From an uncultured Flavobacteriaceae bacterium (GTDB lineage Bacteria; Bacteroidota; Bacteroidia; Flavobacteriales; Flavobacteriaceae): a stretch of 64,000 bases of DNA. The DNA lies in assembly GCA_947501845.1 (NCBI GenBank), contig CANMXP010000010.1, positions 1-64,000 on the forward strand, given 5' to 3'. Made by a program: the position numbers and the translations under genes. The notes under the pieces are model-generated. The model did no database searches. It had not been told where the DNA came from and was given only the letters and a program-made list of their open reading frames with translations. Shown piece after piece: positions 7,479 through 15,841 of this stretch; the first letter of the stretch is position 1, and every line of letters starts with the position of its first letter.

Positions 7479-8120
7479 TTATTTTCTTCCGAAATCTGCA
7501 GGAATTTCTCCCCATGCCTTAGTTTCCCATTTTACAATAACCGTTTTGTAAGTGTTACTTTTTAACCAATCAATAGCCCTATCAATTAATTCAAAAAGCG
7601 CTTCATTTTTATTATTTCGTTCTAATTTAGTATTACAATTTTTCTTTTTCACCCAACTCATCGCTGTTCTGGAATCTGTATATAAAATACGGTCACTATT
7701 GTTTTTTTTAAGTAAAGCCAGACCATGTACAATAGCTAAAAACTCACCTATATTATTTGTTCCTTCTTCAAAAGGTCCTTGTATAAAAAGTTGCTTTTTT
7801 GTTTTAGTATCTACACCACGATATTCCATTTTTCCTGGGTTTCCACTCGAAGCTGCATCAACCGAAATAGAATTATAATTGGGTTGCCCTATTTTTTTTA
7901 GTTGTTCTTTTGAAAGCTCACTTTTAAACTTTGAAGCTTTTCCAATATAATCTTTATAGTTCCCTTTTAAAGCTTTCTTTGCAGCTTCAAATGTTGTAAA
8001 CGACTTATATTGTGCGCCTTGAAAATCTTTTATTTGTGCTTTACAAGCATTCCAAGATTCAAAAACACCCGTATGATGCCCTTTCCAAACCGTATAATAT
8101 TTCTTCTTTTTCTTTGACAT
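7479..8120 (-). CDS. Ribonuclease H with N-terminal viroplasmin (hybrid-binding) domain
   Basis: 213 residues. Residues 8-60 (YYTVWKGHHTGVFESWNACK... FTTFEAAKKAL) are the viroplasmin/RNase HI N-terminal RNA:DNA-hybrid-binding domain. Residues 85-213 are an RNase H fold with the four acidic catalytic residues in place: Asp88 (SVDAASSGNPG), Glu126 (NIGEFLAI), Asp149 (YTDSRTA) and Asp209 (IPADFGRK). It cleaves RNA in RNA:DNA hybrids such as R-loops and primers. A basic MSKKKKK tail opens the protein. It is downstream of purN on the same strand, with a 44-bp gap containing a dispersed repeat. Confidence 0.9.
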   Translation of the reverse strand: MSKKKKKYYTVWKGHHTGVFESWNACKAQIKDFQGAQYKSFTTFEAAKKALKGNYKDYIGKASKFKSELSKEQLKKIGQPNYNSISVDAASSGNPGKMEYRGVDTKTKKQLFIQGPFEEGTNNIGEFLAIVHGLALLKKNNSDRILYTDSRTAMSWVKKKNCNTKLERNNKNEALFELIDRAIDWLKSNTYKTVIVKWETKAWGEIPADFGRK

Positions 8121-8124
8121 TTTT

Positions 8125-8160
8125 TGTCATTCCCGTGAAGATGGGAACCTCATCAATTTA
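8125..8160. repeat. Dispersed GTCATTCC-type intergenic repeat
   Basis: The sequence TGTCATTCCCGTGAAGATGG with a short hairpin (TTCCC / GGGAA) fills the gap between purN and the RNase H gene. Related sequences occur at 14728 and 36464 in this window (..AAGGCAGGAATCT..). This is a small palindromic intergenic repeat family. Confidence 0.65.
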
Positions 8161-8164
8161 AATT

Positions 8165-8737
8165 CTAATTATTTTCAACCAACAACCCTTCAACAACTTT
8201 AGGAAAATGTTCCATTTCTAATTCATGAATTTTCGCGGCAACATCTTCAGCTGTATCAGACGTACTAACATCACATTTAGCTTGAAAAATAATTGCTCCT
8301 TCGTCATAATGTTCGTTTACATAATGAATGGTAATGCCAGTTTCAGCTTCATTATTAGCAACAACGGCTTCATGCACATGCATACCATACATGCCTTTGC
8401 CTCCATATTTTGGCAATAGGGCTGGATGTACATTAATAACTTTATTAGGAAAGGCATTCAATATAGGTTCTGGGAATTTCCATAAAAACCCAGCTAGGAC
8501 AATTAAATCTGGTTGGGATGCCTTTAAGATATTTAATACATCATCTGTTTTTGTAAACGCTGTTTTATTAAAGGATAGTGCACTCACCTTTAAATTTTTG
8601 GCGCGATCTAAAACTTTGGCATGAGGATTGTTAGTAAGTATTTGAATAACAGACGCATTATCGCTGTTGTGAAAAAACTTAATTAAATTTTCAGCATTAG
8701 TACCACTTCCAGACGCAAAAATTACGATACGTTTCAT
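8165..8737 (-). CDS. purN: Phosphoribosylglycinamide formyltransferase
   Basis: 190 residues, a typical PurN length. Transfers a formyl group from 10-formyltetrahydrofolate to GAR in purine synthesis. The Rossmann start MKRIVIFASGSGTNAENLI, the catalytic motif INVHPALLP (Asn102, His104), GGKGMYGMHVHEAV, and YDEGAI (Asp145) are all present. It is divergent from acpP, with a 276-bp shared upstream region. The RNase H gene follows on the same strand. Confidence 0.95.
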   Translation of the reverse strand: MKRIVIFASGSGTNAENLIKFFHNSDNASVIQILTNNPHAKVLDRAKNLKVSALSFNKTAFTKTDDVLNILKASQPDLIVLAGFLWKFPEPILNAFPNKVINVHPALLPKYGGKGMYGMHVHEAVVANNEAETGITIHYVNEHYDEGAIIFQAKCDVSTSDTAEDVAAKIHELEMEHFPKVVEGLLVENN

Positions 8738-8951
8738 CTGTTGGTTTTTATTTTAAAATTAATGTCAGATGCAATTTGTAAATCGAATTTACAACAATGT
8801 TCAGCAAAATTCTCAAGCTCATTTCATTTTACAGATTATAATGTTAAAATTATTCGGACAAAAAAAAGAATAATTATTAACAATTTGAAGGTAAAACATA
8901 AATACTTAAAACTAATTTTAGTAAATTACAAACACATTTTTATACTAAAGA

Positions 8952-8982
8952 TGTGTTTTAAAAATAAAGTTTTTTATTTTTG
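8952..8982 (+). promoter_or_regulatory. Probable acpP promoter
   Basis: TATTTTTG (8975-8982) matches the TAnnTTTG -7 element. TGTG (8952-8955), 19 bp upstream, is a near match to the TTTG -33 element. The -7 ends 31 bp before the acpP ATG. The rest of the divergent purN/acpP region (8738-9013) is AT-rich with no further element recognised. Confidence 0.55.
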
Positions 8983-9013
8983 CCAACTAATTAAAATTTA
9001 AAATTAAAATATT

Positions 9014-9247
9014 ATGTCAGACATTGCATCAAGAGTAAAAGCGATTATCGTAGACAAATTGGGAGTTGATGAGAACGAAGTTGTAACAGAAGCAAGCTTC
9101 ACAAACGATTTAGGAGCGGACTCATTAGATACTGTTGAATTAATAATGGAATTCGAAAAAGAATTCGATATTCAAATACCAGACGATCAAGCTGAAAACA
9201 TTGCGACAGTTGGTCAAGCTATTTCTTATATAGAAGAAGCAAAATAA
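9014..9247 (+). CDS. acpP: Acyl carrier protein
   Basis: 77 residues, acidic, with the phosphopantetheine attachment motif [10 protein letters not shown] (Ser37). Carries acyl intermediates in type II fatty acid synthesis in the cytoplasm. fabF begins 12 bp downstream, the usual acpP-fabF pair. Full length and unmistakable. Confidence 0.97.
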   Translation: MSDIASRVKAIIVDKLGVDENEVVTEASFTNDLGADSLDTVELIMEFEKEFDIQIPDDQAENIATVGQAISYIEEAK

Positions 9248-9259
9248 GCATTACACTTT

Positions 9260-10510
9260 ATGGAACTAAAGCGAGTTGTAGTCACAGGATTAGGGGCTTT
9301 AACACCTATAGGTAATACCAAAGATGAATTTTGGGAAGGACTTGTTAGTGGTAAAAGCGGTGCTGCGCCTATAACATATTATGATACCGAAAAGTTTAAA
9401 ACCAAATTCGCTTGCGAGGTTAAAAACTTTAACGCTACCGATTTTCTAGATAGAAAAGAAGCTCGTAAGATGGATAAGTTTGCGCAGTACGCAATGGTAG
9501 CTTCAGATGAAGCTATTGCTGATGCTAAATTAAATCTGGACGAGGTAAATAAGTTGCGTGTAGGTGTTATATGGGGAGCAGGAATTGGAGGTTTAGAAAC
9601 TTTTCAGCAAGAAGTTTTAGGTTTTGCTAATGGTGACGGAACTCCAAGGTTTAATCCTTTCTTTATTCCGAAAATGATCGCAGATATTGCCCCTGCAAAT
9701 ATTTCCATAAAACATGGGTTCATGGGGCCTAATTACACAACAGTTTCTGCATGTGCTTCTTCTGCGAATGCTATGTTTGATGCTTTAAACTCAATACGTT
9801 TAGGGTATTGTGACGTAGTTGTTACAGGAGGAAGTGAAGCTGCAGTTACTATTGCTGGAATGGGTGGTTTTAATGCCATGCATGCATTATCTACTAGAAA
9901 CGAAAGTCCAGAAACAGCTTCAAGACCATTTGACGGAACCAGAGATGGTTTTGTTTTAGGTGAAGGAGCAGGGGCTTTAATATTAGAAGAATATGAGCAT
10001 GCAAAAGCAAGAGGAGCCAAAATATATGCTGAAGTTGCAGGAGGAGGATTATCTTCAGATGCTCATCATATGACAGCGCCACACCCAGAAGGTATCGGTG
10101 TTGTTGAAGTCATGAAAAATTGTTTAGAAAATGCCAACCTAAAGCCAGAAGACGTAGACCATATAAATACTCATGGTACGTCTACGCCTTTAGGTGATGT
10201 GGCAGAACTTAAAGCTATTTCTAAAGTTTTTGGAGATCATGCAAAGCATATAAATATTAATTCAACAAAATCAATGACAGGGCACTTATTGGGTGCTGCT
10301 GGAGCTATTGAAGCTATTTCGGTTATATTGGCAATGGAACGCGGTATTGTGCCTCCAACAATTAACCATACTACAGTAGATGAGAAAATTGACCCTGAAT
10401 TAAATTTAACCCTAAACAAAGCTCAAAAGCGCGATGTAAAAGTAGCAATGAGTAATACATTTGGATTTGGTGGACATAACGCTTGTGTAGTATTCAAAAA
10501 AATAGATTAA
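9260..10510 (+). CDS. fabF: Beta-ketoacyl-ACP synthase II
   Basis: 416 residues. Elongating condensing enzyme of fatty acid synthesis. The Cys-His-His catalytic triad is visible: Cys165 (TVSACASSANAM), His305 (HINTHGTSTPLGD) and His342 (KSMTGHLLGAAG). The two-His triad with a conserved Lys nearby (STKSMTG) identifies a FabF/FabB-type enzyme rather than FabH. It directly follows acpP and is probably co-transcribed; rnc follows after 99 bp. Confidence 0.96.
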   Translation: MELKRVVVTGLGALTPIGNTKDEFWEGLVSGKSGAAPITYYDTEKFKTKFACEVKNFNATDFLDRKEARKMDKFAQYAMVASDEAIADAKLNLDEVNKLRVGVIWGAGIGGLETFQQEVLGFANGDGTPRFNPFFIPKMIADIAPANISIKHGFMGPNYTTVSACASSANAMFDALNSIRLGYCDVVVTGGSEAAVTIAGMGGFNAMHALSTRNESPETASRPFDGTRDGFVLGEGAGALILEEYEHAKARGAKIYAEVAGGGLSSDAHHMTAPHPEGIGVVEVMKNCLENANLKPEDVDHINTHGTSTPLGDVAELKAISKVFGDHAKHININSTKSMTGHLLGAAGAIEAISVILAMERGIVPPTINHTTVDEKIDPELNLTLNKAQKRDVKVAMSNTFGFGGHNACVVFKKID

Positions 10511-10522
10511 AATCCTGAATGA

Positions 10523-10575
10523 AATAAACCATAACGATAAATTAAATTTTACAGTAAAATGAAGCATGGTTTATT
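10523..10575 (+). other. Nested inverted repeat between fabF and rnc
   Basis: A 10-bp perfect inverted repeat (AATAAACCAT at 10523, ATGGTTTATT at 10566) encloses a second one (ATTTTAC at 10546, GTAAAAT at 10554). The RNA could form one long imperfect stem just upstream of rnc. No T run follows, so it is not a standard terminator. A processing site is possible, since RNase III often controls its own message. Confidence 0.45.
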
Positions 10576-10609
10576 ATATCTGACATTAAAATAAACTATT
10601 AATTATCAG

Positions 10610-11350
10610 ATGAAAAGCATTCGAAACATACTAAATTCCCGTTCTAAACGCAACGGGAATTTTTTTATGCAATTATCTAAAATTCTCGGGTTTAAGCCTA
10701 AACATATTAAATTTTATCAAACGGCGTTCACTCACCGATCTATGAATTTAAAGGATAGCAAAGGAAATGCTATTAATTATGAGCGGTTAGAATTTTTGGG
10801 AGACGCTACATTAAGTGCCGTCATTGCATCACACTTATATTTGGAAGTACCAAGTGGCGATGAAGGGTATTTAACTAAAATGCGCTCTAAAATTGTAAGT
10901 AGAGAACATTTAAACGAACTAGGAAAAGATTTAAATTTAATAGACCTCGTAGAAAGTAAAATTCCTTCTGGACAATTTGGAGACAATATTCATGGTAATA
11001 TTTTTGAAGCCTTAATTGGTGCTATTTTTCTTGATAGGGGGTATAAGTTTTGTGAGAAGTTTATATACAAACGTGTTATTATTCCCTATGTAGATATTGA
11101 AACCTTAGAAGGGAAAGTTATAAGTTATAAAAGTTTACTTATTGAATGGTGCCAAAAAGAAAAGAAAACATTTGGCTATAATGTATATGAAGATACGGGT
11201 AATGATGATGTTCGTCATTTTTCGGTAAAATTATCTATTGATAAAAAAATTGTTGCAAAAGCACGAGCAACATCAAAGAAAAAAGCAGAAGAAAAAGCTT
11301 CAAAACGTGCTTTTTTTGCATTTCAAAGCAAGATGTCTAAAATGATTTAA
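10610..11350 (+). CDS. rnc: Ribonuclease III
   Basis: 246 residues. Cleaves double-stranded RNA (rRNA precursors, structured mRNAs). The RNase III signature ERLEFLGDA is at residues 58-66 (Asp65 catalytic), with EALIGAIFLDRGY from Glu133, and a C-terminal dsRNA-binding domain (KSLLIEWCQKEKKTFGYNV ... KAEEKASKRAFFAF). The residue aligned with the second catalytic Asp of the E. coli enzyme appears to be Asn130 (GNIFEAL). I kept the first ATG because the N-terminal RNILNSRS...GNFF segment looks like that of other flavobacterial RNase III proteins. The alternative is Met20. A terminator-like hairpin overlaps codons 8-18. Confidence 0.93.
   Translation: MKSIRNILNSRSKRNGNFFMQLSKILGFKPKHIKFYQTAFTHRSMNLKDSKGNAINYERLEFLGDATLSAVIASHLYLEVPSGDEGYLTKMRSKIVSREHLNELGKDLNLIDLVESKIPSGQFGDNIHGNIFEALIGAIFLDRGYKFCEKFIYKRVIIPYVDIETLEGKVISYKSLLIEWCQKEKKTFGYNVYEDTGNDDVRHFSVKLSIDKKIVAKARATSKKKAEEKASKRAFFAFQSKMSKMI
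10633..10667 (+). terminator. Terminator-like hairpin inside rnc
   Basis: A perfect 11-bp stem (AAATTCCCGTT at 10633, AACGGGAATTT at 10652) with an 8-nt loop is followed by an uninterrupted T tract to 10666. This is the textbook form of an intrinsic terminator, but it lies within codons 8-20 of rnc. It may attenuate read-through from acpP-fabF or be an RNase III autoregulatory site. Confidence 0.55.
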
Positions 11351-11470
11351 TTCATTTTAGTTAAAAGACCCCAACTATAACGTTTTCGTTTGTTTTCTTA
11401 ATAAGATATAGGTTAAACGTATTCCGATTGACTGTTTTTAATATTATATTTACCGCGATTAATATAAGTT

Positions 11471-11956
11471 ATGGCTGTACACAAACTTATTCTAGATAAT
11501 ATTTTTGAAGAAGATTTATATACTTTAATAGCGATTCATTGTACACTTGAAGATTATCGTTTAGCATATCTTTTAAATAAATATTTAGGAATAAGTCTTA
11601 TTAGAAAACCATTAGATTTAGATTATCAAAATGGAAAATCGACCTACTCAATTTTCGAATGGGAAGATAACAAACAGCAAACCATTTGGAGTTTAGTATC
11701 TAATGTATGTAAAACAGAAGCCTATAGGCAAAGAAGCAATGTGTCATTATTTGATTCTGAAGAAAAAATAACGAGGACAACATATTTAATACCAGAATAT
11801 AAAACGGTCAACTATTTTTTAAAAATAGATAATGAAATCCATTTTAGTAAAGAGAAATATGTTCTGAACAATGTATTAAAGGTGCCTCAAATTGCCACAG
11901 CTTACGGTATTGATATCGATCAATTAAAATCTAAAGACAATTTAATTTTCAACTAA
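11471..11956 (+). CDS. IPExxxVDY family protein
   Basis: 161 residues. A small conserved Bacteroidetes protein of unknown function, usually found between rnc and pyk, as here. It is named for a motif that appears in this copy as IPEYKTVNY (residues 107-115), with Asn114 where the name-giving motif has Asp. It has no signal peptide or membrane segment and is probably cytoplasmic. Its stop codon overlaps the pyk start (TAATG), so the two are translationally coupled. A TATATTTA element at 11445 could be the -7 of its promoter. The conserved link to pyruvate kinase is the only clue to its role. Confidence 0.85.
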   Translation: MAVHKLILDNIFEEDLYTLIAIHCTLEDYRLAYLLNKYLGISLIRKPLDLDYQNGKSTYSIFEWEDNKQQTIWSLVSNVCKTEAYRQRSNVSLFDSEEKITRTTYLIPEYKTVNYFLKIDNEIHFSKEKYVLNNVLKVPQIATAYGIDIDQLKSKDNLIFN

Positions 11957-13398
11957 TGTCAACAACAAAAAAAACCAAGATAGTAGCAACATTAGGACCT
12001 GCTACAAGTACAAAAGAAGTTTTAAAAGGAATGCTTGAAGAAGGCGTTAACGTGTTTAGAATAAACTTTTCCCATGCCGATTACAGCGATGTTACCCAGC
12101 GTATTGAAATGATACGAGAGCTAAATGAAGAGTTTGGTTTTACCGCTGCTATTTTAGCAGATTTACAAGGTCCTAAACTTCGTGTTGGTGTTATGAAAGA
12201 AGAAGTTGTTGTGCACCCTGATGATGAAATTGTATTTGCTACTGGCGAACGTTTTGAAGGCACTAAAGAACGTGTTTATATGACATACGAAAGGTTTCCG
12301 CAAGATGCAAAACCTGGAGAACGTATTCTTTTAGATGATGGGAAATTAATTTTTGAAGTTGCCTCAACGAACCAAAAAGACGAGGTTGTTGCCCGCGTTA
12401 TTCAAGGAGGCCCACTTAAATCTAAAAAGGGGGTAAATCTTCCTAATACAAATATTTCGCAACCTGCTCTAACCGAAAAGGATATTGAAGATGCCATTTT
12501 TGCTATTAGCCTAAATGTAGATTGGATTGCTTTGTCATTTGTACGTCATGCAGAAGATTTAATGCAATTACGCGATTTAATAAATAAACACAGCGATTAT
12601 AAAATACCAATTATAGCTAAAATTGAAAAGCCAGAAGCTGTAGAGAATATTGATAAAATTGTTACGCATTGTGATGGTCTTATGGTAGCTCGTGGCGATT
12701 TAGGTGTAGAGGTTCCTGCCGAGGAGGTTCCCCTTATCCAAAAACAATTGGTATTGCGTGCTAAAAAAGCGAGAATTCCAGTAATTATAGCTACTCAAAT
12801 GATGGAGACTATGATTTCTAGCTTAACACCTACACGAGCAGAGGTAAACGACGTTGCCAACTCGGTTATGGATGGTGCTGATGCCGTTATGTTATCTGGA
12901 GAAACATCTGTTGGTAGTTATCCTGTACAAGTAATTAAACAAATGTCTGACATTCTTAAAAGTGTAGAAAATTCAAGTTTAATTAAAGTACCACAATTAC
13001 CACCTCATATTCGTACAAACCGCTATATAACAAAATCTATTTGTTATCATGCTGCAAATATGGCCAATGAAATTAGCGCAAAAGCCATTTCAACATTAAC
13101 AAATAGTGGGTATACGGCATTCCAAATTTCAGCATGGAGACCGTCCTGTCATATTTTAGTTTTTACATCGAATAAGCGTATATTAACACGCCTTAGCTTA
13201 CTTTGGGGTGTTCGTGCTTTTTACTACGATAAATTTGTAAGTACAGACGAAACTATAGAAGATGTAAACACCATTGCCTGCAAAATGGGATATCTAGAAG
13301 AAGGCGATATGCTTATTAGCTTAGCAGCCATGCCTATTAAAGATAGAGGAATGGTAAATACACTACGTGTTACCGAAATAGAGACTTGTAATTTTTAA
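11956..13398 (+). CDS. pyk: Pyruvate kinase
   Basis: 480 residues. Converts phosphoenolpyruvate and ADP to pyruvate and ATP, the last step of glycolysis. Motifs: KIVATLGPATS at the N-terminus, VFRINFSHA, IIAKIEKPEAVENID with the catalytic Lys and Mg-binding Glu, VARGDLGVEVP, MMETMISSLTPTRAEVNDVANSVMDGADAVMLSGETSVGSYP. The shorter, divergent C-terminal domain is usual for Bacteroidetes. It overlaps the preceding gene by 1 bp. Confidence 0.96.
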   Translation: MSTTKKTKIVATLGPATSTKEVLKGMLEEGVNVFRINFSHADYSDVTQRIEMIRELNEEFGFTAAILADLQGPKLRVGVMKEEVVVHPDDEIVFATGERFEGTKERVYMTYERFPQDAKPGERILLDDGKLIFEVASTNQKDEVVARVIQGGPLKSKKGVNLPNTNISQPALTEKDIEDAIFAISLNVDWIALSFVRHAEDLMQLRDLINKHSDYKIPIIAKIEKPEAVENIDKIVTHCDGLMVARGDLGVEVPAEEVPLIQKQLVLRAKKARIPVIIATQMMETMISSLTPTRAEVNDVANSVMDGADAVMLSGETSVGSYPVQVIKQMSDILKSVENSSLIKVPQLPPHIRTNRYITKSICYHAANMANEISAKAISTLTNSGYTAFQISAWRPSCHILVFTSNKRILTRLSLLWGVRAFYYDKFVSTDETIEDVNTIACKMGYLEEGDMLISLAAMPIKDRGMVNTLRVTEIETCNF

Positions 13399-13614
13399 TA
13401 AAAATACAGTATTTAAAATAACGTCCGTTTTGACTTAAATAAGATATCTTATTTAAGTCAAAACCTTAATTATTATAATTTTGTTATTTCTGTAGAGGTT
13501 AAGTAAATCACATAAAGTTGATTTTATTCTTTAAGAAGTGCAACTGAAAAATTAATTGATTACTTTTTTTGCATTGAGTAAAATCGAGCACAAAAAACCA
13601 TATTTACCACTCTA
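13399..13614. other. pyk/dinB intergenic region with 36-bp perfect palindrome
   Basis: The 216-bp gap between convergent pyk and dinB. It holds a perfect palindrome of 36 bp (13428-13463; arms TTTTGACTTAAATAAGAT and its complement, no spacer). The terminal A and T runs and the location 30 bp after pyk fit a bidirectional terminator, but the zero-length spacer is unusual. Nothing else was seen in the remainder. Confidence 0.7.
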
Positions 13615-14712
13615 TTAAAACTTAAACTTCAATTGGACACTGACACTTTTCTGCTCAGGTTTTTTTTTGGTTTCGGTATTTAAATTCGATATTGAAATAC
13701 CCAATAAACGCACCGAATTATTTAGCTTTTCCTGATACAACAAATCCTTAGCAGTTTCTAAAACAACACTCTTATCACTTATAAAATATTGTAGCGTTTT
13801 GCTTCTGGTTTGCAATGTAAAGTCGCTATATTTTATTTTTAGCGTAACAGTTTTTCCTGCTACTTGACTCTTATTTAAACGTCGTGAAACTTCCTCGGCA
13901 ATATGATCTAGTTTTTCAAGCATGAATACTTCACTCGATAAATTTTCACGAAAAGTACGTTCGGCAGCCAACGATTTTCTTATTCTGTTAGGTTTAACCT
14001 CACTATTATGAATCCCTCTAACCACATAGTAATAATAACGTCCCGACTTCCCAAAATTCTTATCAAGGTACTCCAGTGATTTCTTTTTTAAATCTAATCC
14101 AGTAAAAATACCCTTTTGGTACATTTTTTCGGCAGTTACCTTCCCTACTCCATAAAATTTTCTAATATCTAATTGTTCTAAAAATGCTATGACTTCTTCT
14201 GGGTTGATCGTTTTTTGTCCATTAGGCTTATTATAATCGCTTGCTACTTTCGCAATAAATTTATTAATAGAAATACCCGCCGAAGCTGTTATCCCAACTT
14301 CCTTAAAAATACGTTCACGAATTTCTTCAGCAATTAAGGAAGCACTCGGGTTCCCTTTTTTATTTTTGGTAACATCTAAATAAGCCTCGTCCAGTGAAAG
14401 CGGTTCTACCAAATCGGTATAGTCATAAAAAATTTGCTTAATTTTTTTAGAAATTTCGCTATATCTATCAAAACGCGGTCTTACAAAAATTAAATCTGGA
14501 CATAATTTAGAAGCTAGATTACCAGCCATAGCACTTTTAACACCAAATTTTCTAGCTTCATAACTAGCAGCACTAACCACCCCTCGTTTACCTCCACCAC
14601 CAACAGCAATGGCCTTTCCCTTAAGCTCGGGGTTATCCATTTGCTCAACAGAAGCATAAAATGCATCCATATCTACGTGTATTATTTTTCGTATTGGTAA
14701 ATCGCCAGACAT
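13615..14712 (-). CDS. dinB: DNA polymerase IV (Y family)
   Basis: 365 residues. Error-prone translesion polymerase. Catalytic acids: Asp14 and Asp16 in HVDMDAFYASVE, Asp108 and Glu109 in SLDEAYLD. Tyr19 sits at the steric-gate position. YEARKFGVKSAM and GISINKFIAKVASDYNKPNG follow, then thumb and little-finger domains. The C-terminus (SVQLKFKF) resembles a sliding-clamp-binding peptide. It stands alone, convergent to pyk and divergent from the CYTH gene, with no visible SOS-box homologue. Confidence 0.95.
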   Translation of the reverse strand: MSGDLPIRKIIHVDMDAFYASVEQMDNPELKGKAIAVGGGGKRGVVSAASYEARKFGVKSAMAGNLASKLCPDLIFVRPRFDRYSEISKKIKQIFYDYTDLVEPLSLDEAYLDVTKNKKGNPSASLIAEEIRERIFKEVGITASAGISINKFIAKVASDYNKPNGQKTINPEEVIAFLEQLDIRKFYGVGKVTAEKMYQKGIFTGLDLKKKSLEYLDKNFGKSGRYYYYVVRGIHNSEVKPNRIRKSLAAERTFRENLSSEVFMLEKLDHIAEEVSRRLNKSQVAGKTVTLKIKYSDFTLQTRSKTLQYFISDKSVVLETAKDLLYQEKLNNSVRLLGISISNLNTETKKKPEQKSVSVQLKFKF

Positions 14713-14727
14713 ACTGTAAATTTATGA

Positions 14728-14766
14728 ATTCCTGAGAAGGCAGGAATCTCAATTGATGAGATTTGA
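14728..14766. repeat. Dispersed CAGGAATCTC-type repeat
   Basis: Between divergent dinB and the CYTH gene. ATTCCTG-AGAAGG-CAGGAAT forms one hairpin, and AATCTCA ... TGAGATT forms an overlapping second one. The AAGGCAGGAATCT core recurs at 36471 and, more diverged, at 8131. Confidence 0.65.
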
Positions 14767-14804
14767 ATAAATTTAATAAGACACCTACTTTTTGGGGTAT
14801 TGTA

Positions 14805-15290
14805 ATGATAGAAATAGAGCGTAAATTTTTAGTAACATCTGCTGCTTATAAAAACGAAGCATTCAAGAGTACCAGAATCGTCCAAGGGTTTTTAAATACT
14901 CATAAAAAACGTACGGTACGTGTTAGGCTAAAAGGCGATATTGGCTATATAACGGTTAAAGGGCAATCAACAAAAGATGGACTATCGCGATTTGAATGGG
15001 AAAAAGAAATTCCTAAAACTGAAGCAGAATCGCTTTTAAACATTTGTGAATCAGGAGTTATTGACAAAATTCGTTATGAAGTAAAGATTAAAAATCATAT
15101 TTTTGAAATAGATGAATTTTTCGGCATCAATGAAGGTTTAGTCATTGCAGAAGTTGAACTAACAGATGAAAATGAAACTTTTGAAAAGCCGTCTTGGTTA
15201 GGTGAAGAAGTCACTGGAAACATAAAATATTATAATTCTCAATTAAGTAAACAGCCATATAAAACTTGGCATTCATTTAAAAAGCTGTAA
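14805..15290 (+). CDS. CYTH domain protein (triphosphate tunnel metalloenzyme)
   Basis: 161 residues from the ATG at 14805. The frame opens upstream at a TTG (14763), but MIEIERKFLV is the canonical CYTH start and the ExExK motif (Glu3, Glu5, Lys7) lies within it. Further tunnel residues are TVRVRLKGD, GYITVKGQS, RFEWEKEIP and EIDEFFG. Related bacterial enzymes hydrolyse inorganic triphosphate, or rarely act as class IV adenylate cyclases. It is followed after 2 bp by a lipoprotein gene and then an EEP hydrolase gene, probably one transcript. Confidence 0.88.
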   Translation: MIEIERKFLVTSAAYKNEAFKSTRIVQGFLNTHKKRTVRVRLKGDIGYITVKGQSTKDGLSRFEWEKEIPKTEAESLLNICESGVIDKIRYEVKIKNHIFEIDEFFGINEGLVIAEVELTDENETFEKPSWLGEEVTGNIKYYNSQLSKQPYKTWHSFKKL

Positions 15291-15292
15291 TA

Positions 15293-15838
15293 ATGAAAAA
15301 TTTAATCATACCCATATGCGTAGTGTTTATCCTTTTCTCTTGCAAACAAGGAGCTAAGGCATCTGTTTCAGACATTAAAGAAAACACTTCAGAAGTCATA
15401 GAAGAAAAAACCGATTCAATAATAGAGGTTGTACAAGAGCCTATTAAAAAAACAACACAGCAGATTAAGGAGGAGCTTACTTCAAAAGGCTTTAAAGTAT
15501 TTGATTATGTTGATGAAAAAACACAAGATACGGTTTTAATGCAGCAATATTTTATGGCGTTTTTAAAAACAGGGCCTATTAGAGGACAAAACGAAGAAGA
15601 AACCGCTTTATTACAAAAAGAACATTTAGCACATTTATCTAAAATGTACGAGCTGGGCTATGCAGACATTTCTGGTCCTTTTGGAGATGAGGGAACTATT
15701 CGGGGCATTACCATTTATAATGTTCCCACATTAAAAATGGCAGATAGTTTGGCAAATGCAGACCCTATGGTAAAAGCTGGACGCCTGGAAATTGAAATAC
15801 ACCCCTGGTGGGCTGGAAAAGGGTTTCCTTTACGATAA
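15293..15838 (+). CDS. YCII-related domain lipoprotein
   Basis: 181 residues. The signal peptide has a lipobox (IFLFSC region, lipidated Cys17), then a spacer rich in Glu/Lys/Ser up to about residue 75. A YciI-like domain follows (QYFMAFLKTGPIRG, LLQKEHLAHLSKMYELGYADISGPFGDEG, MADSLANADPMVKAGRLEIEIHPWW). YCII domains are ferredoxin-like folds with a conserved His-Asp pair; the function is unclear. An envelope location is unusual for a domain most often cytoplasmic. It is tightly spaced between the CYTH and EEP genes (2 and 3 bp). Confidence 0.8.
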   Translation: MKNLIIPICVVFILFSCKQGAKASVSDIKENTSEVIEEKTDSIIEVVQEPIKKTTQQIKEELTSKGFKVFDYVDEKTQDTVLMQQYFMAFLKTGPIRGQNEEETALLQKEHLAHLSKMYELGYADISGPFGDEGTIRGITIYNVPTLKMADSLANADPMVKAGRLEIEIHPWWAGKGFPLR

Positions 15839-15841
15839 TAA

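Noticed and set aside
8741-9001. 86-codon plus-strand ORF before acpP
   Set aside because: It covers the purN/acpP promoter region, is AT-driven and carries no family features.
13428-13463. An attachment or integration site
   Set aside because: No integrase, direct repeats or tRNA nearby; the palindrome alone is not evidence.
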